Shown here: positions 38,717-49,623 of the stretch, in pieces
Position numbering within the stretch: the first letter of the stretch is position 1
Layout of the letters: each line of letters starts with the position of its first letter
Source of the DNA: an archaeon
Lineage (GTDB): Archaea > Nanobdellota > Nanobdellia > CSSed11-243R1
Direction: 5' to 3'
Assembly (NCBI GenBank): GCA_024277205.1
Contig: JAJRVP010000011.1
Location: 1 to 52,864 of the forward strand
DNA: 52,864 nt
Program-made: the position numbers and the translations under genes
The notes under the pieces: generated by a model
Databases searched by the model: none
What the model was told of the DNA's origin: nothing
What the model saw: the letters and a program-made list of their open reading frames with translations, nothing else

Positions 38717-39781
38717 TCATACTTCATATTTAAGCTTTACACTTATATTGACATCCTCGTTTCTTGCATAAAGAAATAATCCACTTCCTTTTTTAATGTC
38801 TAATGTAGTTTGATAAAAGTTTACATTGTCATCTCCATGTAAGTACTTTTTGGGTTTACATGGAGAGTAGTCATCTTTATCCGCAAGTATATATACATCA
38901 ATTTTTCCTGTAGAATTAACAATTATTTCTGTATTCACAGAATCTATTGGAAGGTTATCCCAGCGTATTGATGAGAAAGCGCAGAAATCTTCATCTAACT
39001 CTCTACTAAATGAATATTCTGTTTGTGCAAAATCTACAACTAAAAAACATTCCCGTTTTTTGCAATAGACAGCTGAACCAGCAACATCAAAATATTTATT
39101 TAAAATAATATTTTTCATAGATGTTGTTAGAGGTATGTTGTTAATGTTAATTGAATTAATATCCATCTCAGGACTAATTTCTCCAGTATAGTAATATATG
39201 TACCCATTTGAAAGAGAAAAGACATCATTTTCAATAAATCTATCTGCAACATCATGTTCATAACCCACACCCATTCTTGCTAATTCTTCTGCATATTTTT
39301 TTGCAGTTTCAGCAAGTTTTGGTTCCCATTTTAATTTTTTGATGCCGACTTCTTCCCTTTTGATATTTATGCCATTAAAAATTCTTCTAGCTATGGCATC
39401 TGTATTGATACCACTTAAATCCATTGTAAGGGCATCAATATCCCTTTTAGTGATGTAGAATCTCACGATATTATTATTCATTAGGGCGTCTTTTTTTAGA
39501 ATAAATTCAAAATTAAAATTTGTGCCATTATATGTACCATTTAAGTATATCGTTCCAGGGTATATTTCTTCTTTTGAGATAATTAATTCTCCATCAATTG
39601 TATTGCCTAAAAATTCTTCATTAAGATAAACAGCCCCATTTAATTTTTCTTCAGTTTCATTGACATAGAATACTAATCTAAATTCATTTTTATCGATATT
39701 TTGATTATTTGGGATAGTAGTGCATCCAAAAATAAAAGCCAGAGAAATTAATAAATAAATCAATAACCATTTCTTATTCAT
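38717..39781 (-). CDS. lipoprotein with CAP/SCP-like domain
   Basis: LAFIFGC lipobox; REEVGIKKLKWEPKLAETAKKYAEELARMGVGYEHDV. Confidence 0.65.
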   Translation of the reverse strand: MNKKWLLIYLLISLAFIFGCTTIPNNQNIDKNEFRLVFYVNETEEKLNGAVYLNEEFLGNTIDGELIISKEEIYPGTIYLNGTYNGTNFNFEFILKKDALMNNNIVRFYITKRDIDALTMDLSGINTDAIARRIFNGINIKREEVGIKKLKWEPKLAETAKKYAEELARMGVGYEHDVADRFIENDVFSLSNGYIYYYTGEISPEMDINSININNIPLTTSMKNIILNKYFDVAGSAVYCKKRECFLVVDFAQTEYSFSRELDEDFCAFSSIRWDNLPIDSVNTEIIVNSTGKIDVYILADKDDYSPCKPKKYLHGDDNVNFYQTTLDIKKGSGLFLYARNEDVNISVKLKYEV

Positions 39782-39814
39782 AAGACCACCATATACTAAA
39801 ACAAAGATTATTAT

Positions 39815-40486
39815 TTAACTTTTTTGACTCAATAAGAAAACAATATGGTCCATTTCGTAGGGTTCAAGTCTTTTCTTATCAACTATTATAAAATGTTTTT
39901 CAAGTTCTTTTTCAATATTTTTGAAAATTTCACTTGGCTTTGCTGAAACATCAATACTTCTTGATTTAATTGCAATCATGGCATATCCACCTTTTTTAAG
40001 GAATTTTTTATTTTTAGTTAAAACATCAACTTGTTCTTTAACAGCAACATCTTGGAAAATAAAATCAACTTCTCCAACAAATTCATATTCACTTGGATTT
40101 GTAGCATCTGCAAGAATTGGTATCATATTATTTTTCTTTTCAGCAACAAAAATTAATTCTCTCATTACCCGTGGAGATATCTCAACACAAAAAACTTTTC
40201 CTCTATCACCAACAATGTCAGAAATATAAGAAGCGCTTTGCCCTGATGCAGCACCAAGATAAAGAACTTTATTTCCTTTTTTCAGAGGAAATTCTTTTAT
40301 TCCTTTCATTATAGCGGCTGCCCACTTTGAGCGGTGAGGTTCCCAAATTCTGTATTCTACATTTTTATGTTTAATCAATTGTTCACCAAAAGGAGCATAG
40401 CCTGGAACCAAGTTAATTGTAGCAATTTTCTTTTTTTCATTTTCAATCCAAAAAATCCCTTCAAACTTAGATTTAGTAATTTTCAT
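39815..40486 (-). CDS. flpA: fibrillarin-like rRNA/tRNA 2'-O-methyltransferase
   Basis: VLYLGAASGQSASYISDIVG; PYEMDHIVF. Confidence 0.95.
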   Translation of the reverse strand: MKITKSKFEGIFWIENEKKKIATINLVPGYAPFGEQLIKHKNVEYRIWEPHRSKWAAAIMKGIKEFPLKKGNKVLYLGAASGQSASYISDIVGDRGKVFCVEISPRVMRELIFVAEKKNNMIPILADATNPSEYEFVGEVDFIFQDVAVKEQVDVLTKNKKFLKKGGYAMIAIKSRSIDVSAKPSEIFKNIEKELEKHFIIVDKKRLEPYEMDHIVFLLSQKS

Positions 40487-40523
40487 TAATTAAAAAAGAA
40501 AAAAAGAGATTTTAACTCTTTCG

Positions 40524-41801
40524 TTAAGCAATTTTTCGTATTCTTAATGGAACTATCTCTCCAGATGAATTAATTTCACTTATTGAGAAATCGTGATGGA
40601 TTTTTGCTTCATTTTGTCCACCCATATGTGTATTTTCACCAATGGCAACATGAAGTGGAAAAACTTTTTCATCAATTAAAGTATCCCCAGTTGGTTTTCC
40701 AATTTCCTGTAAGAAAGAAAGTTTTTCATTTTGTCCTCCACGACCGATTTCTGCAATAACTCTTGTACTTTTTTCATCAAACGTTTTTTCAAAAAGTTCA
40801 TTGTTAGATGTATCAATGGAAACTGCAATACCATCTTCAAATTTGAAATATGTTCTCGTTAAAACTCCAGCAGGCAGTTCAGAGGGTACATTTGTACCTA
40901 ATTGTCCATTCACACTAGATTCAATTGGTGCTACAAAAAATTCACCGCAAGGATTATTTGTTATTATATCTGGCATTCCATTTTTAAGATATGTATCTGT
41001 TCCAACCCTTCCAACATCTCTAAATATTTGTCTTCCAGCTACTTGGAACTCAAATTTTGTATCTCCAATTTCTAATTCAAAGATGCCATCTTTTCCAACA
41101 AGTTGGGTTTCTGATTTTTGAAACGCATATGTAGCTAGTGCCTCTTGTGTTTCTTTTCTTAGGATTTCATCAGTTTTAACCCTCATCGCTTCTAATATTT
41201 TTGATTCATATTCTGAAAAAACCATACCAATCTTATTTGCAGAATAAGGTTGTGGTGCATAGATCATATTCCAAGACATTAAGCTACCATCCTCAATTTT
41301 ACGATTTAGCAATTTACTTGCTTGAGGAGAAAGTATCTGGTTGTATATAGGATAATTCTTCTTTGCATTTTCTGAGAGAGAATATCCCTTTGCACCATAT
41401 GTAATTGTCCAATGACTTGCTTGTTGAATAGCAGCTAAATAATTTTTTGCAAATACTTCTATTTTTTCTTTAGTTGCATCTGTTAAAATCGCTTCAAGTG
41501 CTTCATCCATTGGGAATAAAAATAATATGGAATTTCCCCCGATTTGATTAACCCAATGATTAACTGCCACACCCATTTCAATAGAATTTGTACTAGGATA
41601 GACACGAATTATATTTAATCCATTTTCTAAAACACCAATATTTTGGACAACAACCTTGGCAGTTTCTAAATAATCCTCTCTTGGTGTGAAATCCGGATTA
41701 ATTGCTGCCAATTTTGGCGCATCTTTACTGTATTCTTCTAAAGCAGGAGTTAAATCCCTTTTTAGTTCTTTTGCTGAATAAGGTTTAGATAAAAAATCCA
41801 T
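40524..41801 (-). CDS. M29-like aminopeptidase family protein
   Basis: NPCGEFFVAPIESSVNGQLG...IGRGGQNEKL. Confidence 0.6.
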   Translation of the reverse strand: MDFLSKPYSAKELKRDLTPALEEYSKDAPKLAAINPDFTPREDYLETAKVVVQNIGVLENGLNIIRVYPSTNSIEMGVAVNHWVNQIGGNSILFLFPMDEALEAILTDATKEKIEVFAKNYLAAIQQASHWTITYGAKGYSLSENAKKNYPIYNQILSPQASKLLNRKIEDGSLMSWNMIYAPQPYSANKIGMVFSEYESKILEAMRVKTDEILRKETQEALATYAFQKSETQLVGKDGIFELEIGDTKFEFQVAGRQIFRDVGRVGTDTYLKNGMPDIITNNPCGEFFVAPIESSVNGQLGTNVPSELPAGVLTRTYFKFEDGIAVSIDTSNNELFEKTFDEKSTRVIAEIGRGGQNEKLSFLQEIGKPTGDTLIDEKVFPLHVAIGENTHMGGQNEAKIHHDFSISEINSSGEIVPLRIRKIA

Positions 41802-41831
41802 TATTTATCACCCAAGAATTACAAAATTAGA

Positions 41832-42671
41832 TTAAATATAAACCTTTTCATTTTCAAGATATTTTTCTATATTTTTCCTTACATATGGATTAAGTTTTAA
41901 TTTAAGCGCTTCTTTAGGTTTTATCCATGCAAATTCAATTGCTTCTCTCCCATCAAGTTTCACATTTTCATTTTTTGCTCTGCAAACAAAGTCAAGGAAG
42001 ATGTAATGCCTTTTCCTCCAGAAGTCTTTTGGAAAAATTGCTTGTTGAATATTTAATAATTTTATAACTTCAATATCAAGCCCAACCTCTTCTTTTACTT
42101 CTCTTTTTAATGCAGTTTCCCAATCTTCTCCTATCTCAATATGTCCACCAGGAAATGTCCAAAGATTTCCATTTCTCCATTTTGGGGATTTCATTAAAAA
42201 GATTTTTCCTTCGCTATTTAGAATTAAAGCGCCGACAGTTGGTTCAGGAAACCGTTGAGTAACCCTCTCCCCGATTTTTATTTTACTTAAATCCCCATTA
42301 ATCACAATTGGATGCATTGCAAGAATTTCTTCTTTATAATCAATTTCAGGAATGGGATTCCAGAGAAATATCGTAATTCCTTCATCAAATGCTTTTCCCA
42401 TTTCAAGAAAAGTATTTCCACCTATTTTTCCTTTTACCCCATCTTTATCAAAGTTGAGAACTAAAATTGCATCAGACCTCTCTATTCTTTTAAAATGTTC
42501 TTTTATCAAGTTAAAATGGATTTTTGCAAAGTGGTCTTCTCCATGAGAATCTTTAATATGCTTGAAATAACCTTTTGGAACAAAGACTTCAAATCCTAAT
42601 TCTTCTAATTTTTTCTTTATTTCAGGAATTTTATCAAAAAATTTTGCACTGCAGCATAAAGCAATTCTCAT
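41832..42671 (-). CDS. two-domain protein with C-terminal NUDIX hydrolase
   Basis: GGHIEIGEDWETALKREVKEEVGL NUDIX box; N-terminal nucleoside 2-deoxyribosyltransferase-like Rossmann domain. Confidence 0.8.
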   Translation of the reverse strand: MRIALCCSAKFFDKIPEIKKKLEELGFEVFVPKGYFKHIKDSHGEDHFAKIHFNLIKEHFKRIERSDAILVLNFDKDGVKGKIGGNTFLEMGKAFDEGITIFLWNPIPEIDYKEEILAMHPIVINGDLSKIKIGERVTQRFPEPTVGALILNSEGKIFLMKSPKWRNGNLWTFPGGHIEIGEDWETALKREVKEEVGLDIEVIKLLNIQQAIFPKDFWRKRHYIFLDFVCRAKNENVKLDGREAIEFAWIKPKEALKLKLNPYVRKNIEKYLENEKVYI

Positions 42672-43654
42672 TTTAATTCACTTACTTTTTCTTCTAAATC
42701 TTTTAATAATTCTTCCCATTTTTTTTCTTTTCCTTGAGAATAATAATCAATTTTTGCAGCAATTGAGATCTTTGATGCCAAAAGTCTTGCAAGTTTTCCC
42801 CTATTTGTCTGTTTAACTTTGTGCATTAATTCATGGGAAAGTAAAATACCATATTTTGGGGGTTTTGTTCCTTTTCTTATATGCCTGAAAAGTGCTTTTT
42901 CAGCTCCGAGAACCTGTATTGTTGAAGATGGCATTTCAGCAAGTTTTTTTAAGCTCCCAGCAACAGAAATTAACTTAGCACCTACTAATGGGCCAGCAAT
43001 TTTAGAAGTATTTGGTGCAATTTCACTCATAAGTTTTTCAATATAGTTTGATACTTTTTCTTTAAAGGAGATTAGTGATTTTAGTTCTTCTCCAGCAATC
43101 CCAATCATTTTCAAATCTTTCTCTTCTAAATCAAAACCCATGCTTTGTTCAGTTCTTTTTTTGCCAACAATTTTTGAGAATTCTTCAACAGAATTTACTC
43201 TTTCAACAATCTCTGGCCAATAAAATCCATACCATTCACTTAATCTTTCATAGAACATATTTATCATTTTATTTGTTTCATCAAGCATATTTGATGCTTG
43301 TATAACAAGTTTATCTTTTGAGAACCCAAATTTAATTTTTAGCTTTGTTAAATCAATCATAAACTTTTGGAAGTTAAATTTTATTCCAAATTTTTTAGCA
43401 AATTTTTCAGATTCAGGACCAAAAATAATATTTTTTTCATATTTTGCCTTAATTGCAATTTTGGATTTAAATTTTTTAATTAATTCTTCACGCTTAAAAT
43501 AATTTTGAGCACACTCTTTTGGTTTCCAAATTTCTTTTTTTACAAGCTTTCCTTTGTGAAATGCAAATAATCCAAATGGTGCTATTGTAATCTTAACTGG
43601 CTCCTTTTCAAACTTTTGTTTCTTTGGCCTTTTTCTTCGCTTAGAACGCTTCAT
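42668..43654 (-). CDS. nop5: Nop5/Nop56-related C/D RNP core protein
   Basis: WYGFYWPEIVE; IAGPLVGAKLISVAGSLKKLAEMPSSTIQVLGAEKALFRHI. Confidence 0.95.
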   Translation of the reverse strand: MKRSKRRKRPKKQKFEKEPVKITIAPFGLFAFHKGKLVKKEIWKPKECAQNYFKREELIKKFKSKIAIKAKYEKNIIFGPESEKFAKKFGIKFNFQKFMIDLTKLKIKFGFSKDKLVIQASNMLDETNKMINMFYERLSEWYGFYWPEIVERVNSVEEFSKIVGKKRTEQSMGFDLEEKDLKMIGIAGEELKSLISFKEKVSNYIEKLMSEIAPNTSKIAGPLVGAKLISVAGSLKKLAEMPSSTIQVLGAEKALFRHIRKGTKPPKYGILLSHELMHKVKQTNRGKLARLLASKISIAAKIDYYSQGKEKKWEELLKDLEEKVSELK

Positions 43655-43724
43655 AAATCTAAAATATTTTTAAACATTTAAATAGTTAGTGATAGAAAAC
43701 TTTTAAAATACCAAAAGATGAGGT

Positions 43725-44003
43725 TTGAATATGGTTGAAATTGAAATATTAGAAGAAGAAAAGAATAAATTAAAAATAAAGATTAAGGGAGAAACTCATA
43801 CTGTTTTAAATCTAATAAGAAATGAGTTGTTTAATGAGGATTCTGTTGAATTTGTAGGATATAGAATAGAACACCCAATGGTAAAAGATGCAATTTTCAC
43901 AGTTGCAACCACGAAAGGAAACCCCAAAACCATTATTAAAAAAGCAATTGAAAGAATTCAAAAAAAGCTTTCTAAATTAGAATCTGAAATTAAAAAATTA
44001 TAA
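43725..44003 (+). CDS. rpoL: RNA polymerase subunit L
   Basis: GETHTVLNLIRNELFNEDSVEFVGYRIEHPM. Confidence 0.93.
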   Translation: MNMVEIEILEEEKNKLKIKIKGETHTVLNLIRNELFNEDSVEFVGYRIEHPMVKDAIFTVATTKGNPKTIIKKAIERIQKKLSKLESEIKKL

Positions 44004-44005
44004 TC

Positions 44006-44596
44006 ATGGTTCTCAAGGTTGTAAAACCAGAAATAAGAATAATTGGCATAGATGATTCTCCATTCAAAAAAGGAACCAAAACCAAAGTTCTTGTGATTGG
44101 CGCAATTTTTAGAGCAGGAAAATGGCTTGAAGGTGTTGTTTCTACAAAAGTTAATACTGATGGAAAAGATGCCACAAAAAAACTAATTGAGATGATAAAA
44201 AAATCAAAACATTATGGACAACTACAAGTTATCATGCTAAATGGGATTGCTGTTGCAGGTTTTAATGTAATAAATATTGAAGAATTGAGCAAAAAAACAA
44301 AAATTCCAGTGATTGTTATTATGAGAAAAAAGCCTAGATTGAATGAAATTAAAAAAGCACTTAAACATTTTAAAGATGGAACAAAAAGATTAAAGATAAT
44401 AGAAAAAGCAGGAAATATTCTTTCTTGTAAAATTAAAAATAAAAGGATTTATTTTCAGATATATGGTTTAGAAAAACCCATAGCAGAAAAAGTTATAAAG
44501 CTCAGTTCAACTCATTCATTAGTACCAGAACCTATAAGAGTGGCACATATGATAGGTTCAGGAATCGTACTTGGTGAAACAAGAGGGAGAGTATAA
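44006..44596 (+). CDS. DUF99 family protein
   Basis: IRIIGIDDSPF...VLVIGAIFRAGKWLEGV. Confidence 0.85.
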   Translation: MVLKVVKPEIRIIGIDDSPFKKGTKTKVLVIGAIFRAGKWLEGVVSTKVNTDGKDATKKLIEMIKKSKHYGQLQVIMLNGIAVAGFNVINIEELSKKTKIPVIVIMRKKPRLNEIKKALKHFKDGTKRLKIIEKAGNILSCKIKNKRIYFQIYGLEKPIAEKVIKLSSTHSLVPEPIRVAHMIGSGIVLGETRGRV

Positions 44597-45204
44597 TGGA
44601 AGAAAAACAAGAAAATGGAGAAAAAATCCATGACCCGAAAAAAGAATCCTCTATTAAAAAAACTCTTAAAAAAATATGGCATTTCTTATGGGAAGAAGAA
44701 AGTTTAGCAAGCTATGTTGTATTCATCCTTATCGCGTTTGTTGGATTGAGATTCATATTCTTTCCAGGATTTTTATTAGTTACAGGATATTCAGATATTG
44801 CAGCAGTTGTATCTGGTTCAATGGAACACAATAGTTTAACAGAGCATACCTTCTACAACTGGCTTGAGTTTAATGGATTTAATATGAGTGAAGTTGAAAA
44901 ATGGCCTTACTTGGATGGGTTAGATGTTGGTGATGTGATTGCTGTTAAAAAAGTGCCGCCAGAAGATATTCATGTTGGAGATATCATACTGTTTTATTCG
45001 GATAAAGGGCAAATAATTCACAGAGTTGTCTATATTGAAAAACAAGGAAATAACTACTTTTATACAACAAAAGGAGATGCAAATCCAACAATCACTAACT
45101 TAGAAAAAAATATTCCTTATGAGGAAGTTAAAGGAAAACTTGTAGCGAAAGTTCCATATCTTGGTTGGCCAAAAGTAATTTTTTCTAAAATAATTCCGAT
45201 TTAG
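44596..45204 (+). CDS. signal peptidase I
   Basis: VVSGSMEHNS; DVIAVKKVPPEDIHVGDIILF; IIHRVV. Confidence 0.9.
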   Translation: MEEKQENGEKIHDPKKESSIKKTLKKIWHFLWEEESLASYVVFILIAFVGLRFIFFPGFLLVTGYSDIAAVVSGSMEHNSLTEHTFYNWLEFNGFNMSEVEKWPYLDGLDVGDVIAVKKVPPEDIHVGDIILFYSDKGQIIHRVVYIEKQGNNYFYTTKGDANPTITNLEKNIPYEEVKGKLVAKVPYLGWPKVIFSKIIPI

Positions 45205-45239
45205 AAAAGTTTTTAATGGTATTATAATTTCTTTAGTTT

Positions 45240-45539
45240 ATGTTTTGTCCTAAATGCGGTAGTATACTTGTTAATAAAAAAGGAAAACTCGTTTGTAGCA
45301 GTTGCGGAGAATCCGCCAAGCAAGGAAAAATAAAAGAAAGTGGTAAAAAAACCACTAAAAAATCAGTAGCTGTTATGAAAGAAGAACCAGAAGTGCATCC
45401 AAAAACAAGAGCAGAATGTTCAAAATGTGGGAATAAAGAAGCATTTTTTTGGACAGTACAAACAAGGTCAGCAGATGAACCACCAACCAGATTCTATAAA
45501 TGTACCAAATGTGGACACATATGGAGGGAATATAGCTGA
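45240..45539 (+). CDS. tfs: transcription factor S
   Basis: FCPKCGSIL; CSKCGNKEAFFWTVQTRSADEPPTRFYKCTKCGHIWREY. Confidence 0.96.
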   Translation: MFCPKCGSILVNKKGKLVCSSCGESAKQGKIKESGKKTTKKSVAVMKEEPEVHPKTRAECSKCGNKEAFFWTVQTRSADEPPTRFYKCTKCGHIWREYS

Positions 45540-45877
45540 TGGAATCTGAAGAAAGAAAAAAAAGAAATGTTGCAATTGAGAAAAAAATTTCTGAATTATC
45601 TAAGGAAGATATTCGTGTAAAAATAGTTGGAACAGTTATAGAAAAAGATGAATCCAACAACTCTATTGTAATTGATGATGGGGAATCCAAACTTAGAGTA
45701 TTGCTTGATATTGAAAAATTTAATAATGTTGATATTGGAAAGCTAGTAAGAGTAATTGGCATTGTTGTTCCTGCTCTTGAAGGAGAAACAGTTGAGCTAA
45801 AAGGAGAGATTATTCAAGATTTTTCAGAGTTAGAACCAGAACTATATGAAAAATATTTAAAGCTCAGAGCATCTTAA
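45539..45877 (+). CDS. OB-fold protein
   Basis: IRVKIVGTVIEKDESNNSIVIDDGESKLRVLLD. Confidence 0.7.
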   Translation: MESEERKKRNVAIEKKISELSKEDIRVKIVGTVIEKDESNNSIVIDDGESKLRVLLDIEKFNNVDIGKLVRVIGIVVPALEGETVELKGEIIQDFSELEPELYEKYLKLRAS

Positions 45878-45899
45878 TAATATGCAATGAGGTGAAAAA

Positions 45900-46115
45900 A
45901 TGAAAGCACAAATGATGGGCGCGAAAGCATATTTAATCATTTTTGGAATCATTCTATTAGCACTAGGGGGTGCAGGAATTGCATCAAGTATGGGAATGAT
46001 TGACTTGCCAATTGCATTGCCAGGATCCTTATTTGGATTCCCAGCATTGTATGTATTCGGAGGATTATTGGGTTTGGGAGTAATTTTGCTAATAGCTTCC
46101 TCAAGAATGATGTAA
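45900..46115 (+). CDS. small membrane protein
   Basis: 71 aa, two hydrophobic helices. Confidence 0.5.
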   Translation: MKAQMMGAKAYLIIFGIILLALGGAGIASSMGMIDLPIALPGSLFGFPALYVFGGLLGLGVILLIASSRMM

Positions 46116-46147
46116 TTTTTTATTTTTAATCTTAAAGGGGTGTGAAA

Positions 46148-46894
46148 ATGTTTAAGGCAGTAATACAAGATGTTTCAATTTTGAGAGATAGTTTAGATTC
46201 AATCTCTTCTTTAATCACAGAAGGGTGCTTTAAAATAACAAAAGATGGAATGGAACTTATTGCTATGGATCCTGCTTCTGTTGCAATGGTTATATTTAAA
46301 TTGCTTCCAAGCGCATTTTTGGAATACAATTCTGAAAAAGAGGAGATTATGACAATTAATCTTTCTAATTTTGTTTCAATTTTAAAAAGAGCAAGAGCAA
46401 ATGATAGGTTGACATTTGAACTAACAGAAAGTAAATTAAAAATTGGAATGGTTGGAGATTTTAAAAGAAATTTTTCAATTCCTCTTATTGATACACCCCA
46501 CGGTTCTCAAAAAGTACCAGATCTTTCATTTAAATGCAAATTAGAAATATTTGCTGGTGTATTAAAAGATGGAATAAAAGATGCATCAATGGTTTCAGAT
46601 TGCGTTGTTTTTGAAGCAAACCCAGATGTTTTTATAATAAAATCTTTTGGCGAGCTCTCTGAAACACAATTAGAACTTACAAAGGATTCTCCAAGCCTTT
46701 TGTCTATTGAATCTTCTAAAAATGTTAAAGCAAAATATTCTATTGATTATTTGGAAAGAATGCTTAAAGGTTTAAAAACTTCTGACAAAGTTAAAATAAA
46801 TTTTTCAACAGATTATCCTGTTAGAATTGACTGCAATAAAGTTGATAAATACCAATTAAGCTTTATTCTCGCACCAAGAGTTGATACTGACTAA
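46148..46894 (+). CDS. pcn: PCNA sliding clamp
   Basis: MFKAVIQDVSILRDSLDSISSLITEGCFKITKDGMELIAMDPASVAMV; LAPRVDTD. Confidence 0.96.
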   Translation: MFKAVIQDVSILRDSLDSISSLITEGCFKITKDGMELIAMDPASVAMVIFKLLPSAFLEYNSEKEEIMTINLSNFVSILKRARANDRLTFELTESKLKIGMVGDFKRNFSIPLIDTPHGSQKVPDLSFKCKLEIFAGVLKDGIKDASMVSDCVVFEANPDVFIIKSFGELSETQLELTKDSPSLLSIESSKNVKAKYSIDYLERMLKGLKTSDKVKINFSTDYPVRIDCNKVDKYQLSFILAPRVDTD

Positions 46895-46895
46895 G

Positions 46896-47663
46896 TTAAA
46901 CCTTTAAGAATCCATTGGTCTTTTCTTTAAGCTCTTTAGTAACTCTATTCTTAACCTCTCTAAATTTTTGCACATATTTTTCTCTATAAACACCAAACAA
47001 TTTTAATAAATTTCTAACAAATGGATGATCTAATAATTCGTCTAGTTTGTGTAATTTTTCCATTACAGCCAATAAGCCAAGAGTAAATAGTCCATAAACA
47101 AAAGGAATAGATAAATCGAATCCATTTTTATAACTGTAGCTTCCACTACCAATTATGATTGTTTCGGATATCCAATCAGCACCAGCAGCTAAAAGTGCTA
47201 AGATTAAGGCACCTTCTTTATTTCTATTTGAAATATTTGAGATTCCCCATAATCCAATTAAGATTGCTAATGGCAGTATACTGGCTTTTGACTCTTGGTA
47301 GATTTCCCTAGTATAAATTAAAAAGGTTAATAAGATTAAAATGTAAAATATTGCATTAGCTTTTATTGGGATTTTGATTTTATTCATATTCAAAAATATG
47401 AATCTAGCAATAATTCCTGCTGAGAAAAATAAAAAGACCAATTCAATTGGTATGAAATTAAATATAAAATAAATCGATTCATGATATGTCCAATGTCCTG
47501 TAGTAGTACCTAAAAATTCGATGATGATATCAATAAATGCTACAAATAATCCCATTAAACAATATTTTAAGATTTCTCTTAAATTCCTTTTTCTAAAAAG
47601 TAAGATCATAATTGCTACTGTAAATGTTATTGCAAACCCAGACATTATTGTTAAATACATCAT
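46896..47663 (-). CDS. integral membrane protein
   Basis: Multi-TM ORF. Confidence 0.55.
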   Translation of the reverse strand: MMYLTIMSGFAITFTVAIMILLFRKRNLREILKYCLMGLFVAFIDIIIEFLGTTTGHWTYHESIYFIFNFIPIELVFLFFSAGIIARFIFLNMNKIKIPIKANAIFYILILLTFLIYTREIYQESKASILPLAILIGLWGISNISNRNKEGALILALLAAGADWISETIIIGSGSYSYKNGFDLSIPFVYGLFTLGLLAVMEKLHKLDELLDHPFVRNLLKLFGVYREKYVQKFREVKNRVTKELKEKTNGFLKV

Positions 47664-47971
47664 TTATCGCCATTGCTTGGATGTTTTATTTCATTCACAT
47701 ACATGAACAATAAAGAAGTTCCAGCCATTAGCATTAAGAGAAACCCAATATATCCGTGATGGATATGTACTCCACCGATTTCATATGTTTTTACAACACC
47801 AATTGTGGGAACCATTCCTGTTATATCTCCTAGACCACCAATGTTGTCCCAAAGTAAATCATCTATAAGTAAAAATACACCAAAAGCCAAGAGAAAAACT
47901 CTTGATAGTATTCTAAGGAGCAAAAATAGCTTCTTTTGCGAAAAGTTTGAAAGTTTATTACTGAAATTCAT
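47660..47971 (-). CDS. membrane protein
   Basis: Multi-TM ORF overlapping the preceding gene by 4 nt. Confidence 0.5.
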   Translation of the reverse strand: MNFSNKLSNFSQKKLFLLLRILSRVFLLAFGVFLLIDDLLWDNIGGLGDITGMVPTIGVVKTYEIGGVHIHHGYIGFLLMLMAGTSLLFMYVNEIKHPSNGDK

Positions 47972-48003
47972 GCAAGAAATTAAATTTTAAACATTTTTAA
48001 AGG

Positions 48004-48612
48004 TTAGTATGGGATGTTAAACACAATGTTTTTTATCTTAGAAAGAGCATTTTTCGCAGTTTCTATGTTTAAAACTTCAATTGGTGATTTAGCATTGTTT
48101 TCTTGAGTGAGAGTGGGTTCTTTTGATTCAATTTCTTTAACAACAAAACCCGTGATTGAACTTGTAGAAGAACTTGAATGTTCCTCAACCTTTGGAGCAA
48201 CAACTTCAATTTTATTAGAAATGTAATCAAAACCACTTGGACACATCCAAAGTGTTATGAATTCGTACTTCCCAATATTTTTAGCATCAACTGTATACTC
48301 AATAACAATTTCATCTGAAACAGAATTAAATTTCCAATGATTCATATTGTGCTCTTCTCCTAAAAATTCTTGGGCTGATGTTTCAAAATCAACGCCCAAT
48401 TTTGGAGTTATATCCCAATCAACAATTTCCCAATCTTCTGGTATGAATACAGCAATGTCAAACTTATCTTCGGAATCTGTATCAATTGTTAGAATGACTT
48501 TGAAAGAGGTTCCTTTTTCAACTTCTCTTGGCATATCTATTGAAATAGAAGGATCTGCCAAAGCTAGTGGAATGATGAAGATGATTAAAACCAATAGCAA
48601 TAATTTTTTCAT
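48004..48612 (-). CDS. secreted/surface protein
   Basis: N-terminal signal sequence MKKLLLLVLIIFIIPLALA. Confidence 0.6.
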   Translation of the reverse strand: MKKLLLLVLIIFIIPLALADPSISIDMPREVEKGTSFKVILTIDTDSEDKFDIAVFIPEDWEIVDWDITPKLGVDFETSAQEFLGEEHNMNHWKFNSVSDEIVIEYTVDAKNIGKYEFITLWMCPSGFDYISNKIEVVAPKVEEHSSSSTSSITGFVVKEIESKEPTLTQENNAKSPIEVLNIETAKNALSKIKNIVFNIPY

Positions 48613-48670
48613 ATTAACACCTTACCCCCTCACCCTTAACTACTTAAGAGTTACACATTTATAAATGTTG

Positions 48671-49585
48671 CTAAAGAGAGTACATCAATATCCAAAATGC
48701 TATATATCCCATTATGAGAATGATTCCTGTTTTAGTAGAAATTGATTTTCTTAATCTTGTTATCATAGCAAAGGATAAACAGATTATATTGAGAAAAATC
48801 AATGGCATTAACCCTATTTTATAACTCACATCATAAGGAATAGGATTAATTAAAGCAACAATTCCTGGCACAAGCGTTAGTGTAACAATGACATTCCCAA
48901 GAAGATTATCAAATGTTAATCTTGAACTTTTAAACACACTTTTAATTATATCAAACAATGGAATTATAAGTAAAAACCCAAAAATTGTTAAAGAAAATAT
49001 GGCTACAGAAAATAAGTAATTATTACTCATCATAGATACTGTAGCAATTGTTGCAAAAGTGCTTATTACAATAGCAATTAAAGCAGGAATGAACAAAATT
49101 TTATGAGTTGGCTTTGTTTTGAAATAGACATATTCTTTTGATTTTCCAGTTCTATAATATATGTATGCACAATAAAATGCAAATAGGATTAAAAGAAAAA
49201 CTGCATCTGCCCTATCAATTAATTTATCAACTGCTACAATCAAGAATAAAAGGGCAGCAGCCCACATAAAAGTTGAATTTCTATACCTTTCATATTCAAC
49301 AGGAACTTCATTTTTTAATAAAAATACTCCCATTACAATAGATACAATTGCAAGTGAAAATCCAATTACAGTAGTAATTCCCAAAGTCGGAACATTAAAT
49401 ATATTTGAGAATAGCAATATCAAAAAAACTGGTAAGGATATAACAAAAGAAAGAATGATTGTGCTTGCTAGATATTCTGGAATACCTAAAGAATGTGTGA
49501 AATTGGATACTGATTTCGATATAAAATCTAAGGATGAGATTACAGCCGCAATGCTTATTGCAAAAATTAAAATTTCGACTACCAT
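48671..49585 (-). CDS. cation (Na+/Ca2+) exchanger-like membrane protein
   Basis: SLGIPEYLASTIILSFVISLP...LLGNVIVTLTLVPGIVAL. Confidence 0.6.
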   Translation of the reverse strand: MVVEILIFAISIAAVISSLDFISKSVSNFTHSLGIPEYLASTIILSFVISLPVFLILLFSNIFNVPTLGITTVIGFSLAIVSIVMGVFLLKNEVPVEYERYRNSTFMWAAALLFLIVAVDKLIDRADAVFLLILFAFYCAYIYYRTGKSKEYVYFKTKPTHKILFIPALIAIVISTFATIATVSMMSNNYLFSVAIFSLTIFGFLLIIPLFDIIKSVFKSSRLTFDNLLGNVIVTLTLVPGIVALINPIPYDVSYKIGLMPLIFLNIICLSFAMITRLRKSISTKTGIILIMGYIAFWILMYSL

Positions 49586-49623
49586 TTTATCAATTCATAA
49601 AGTAGTAAAACTTATTAAAAGTT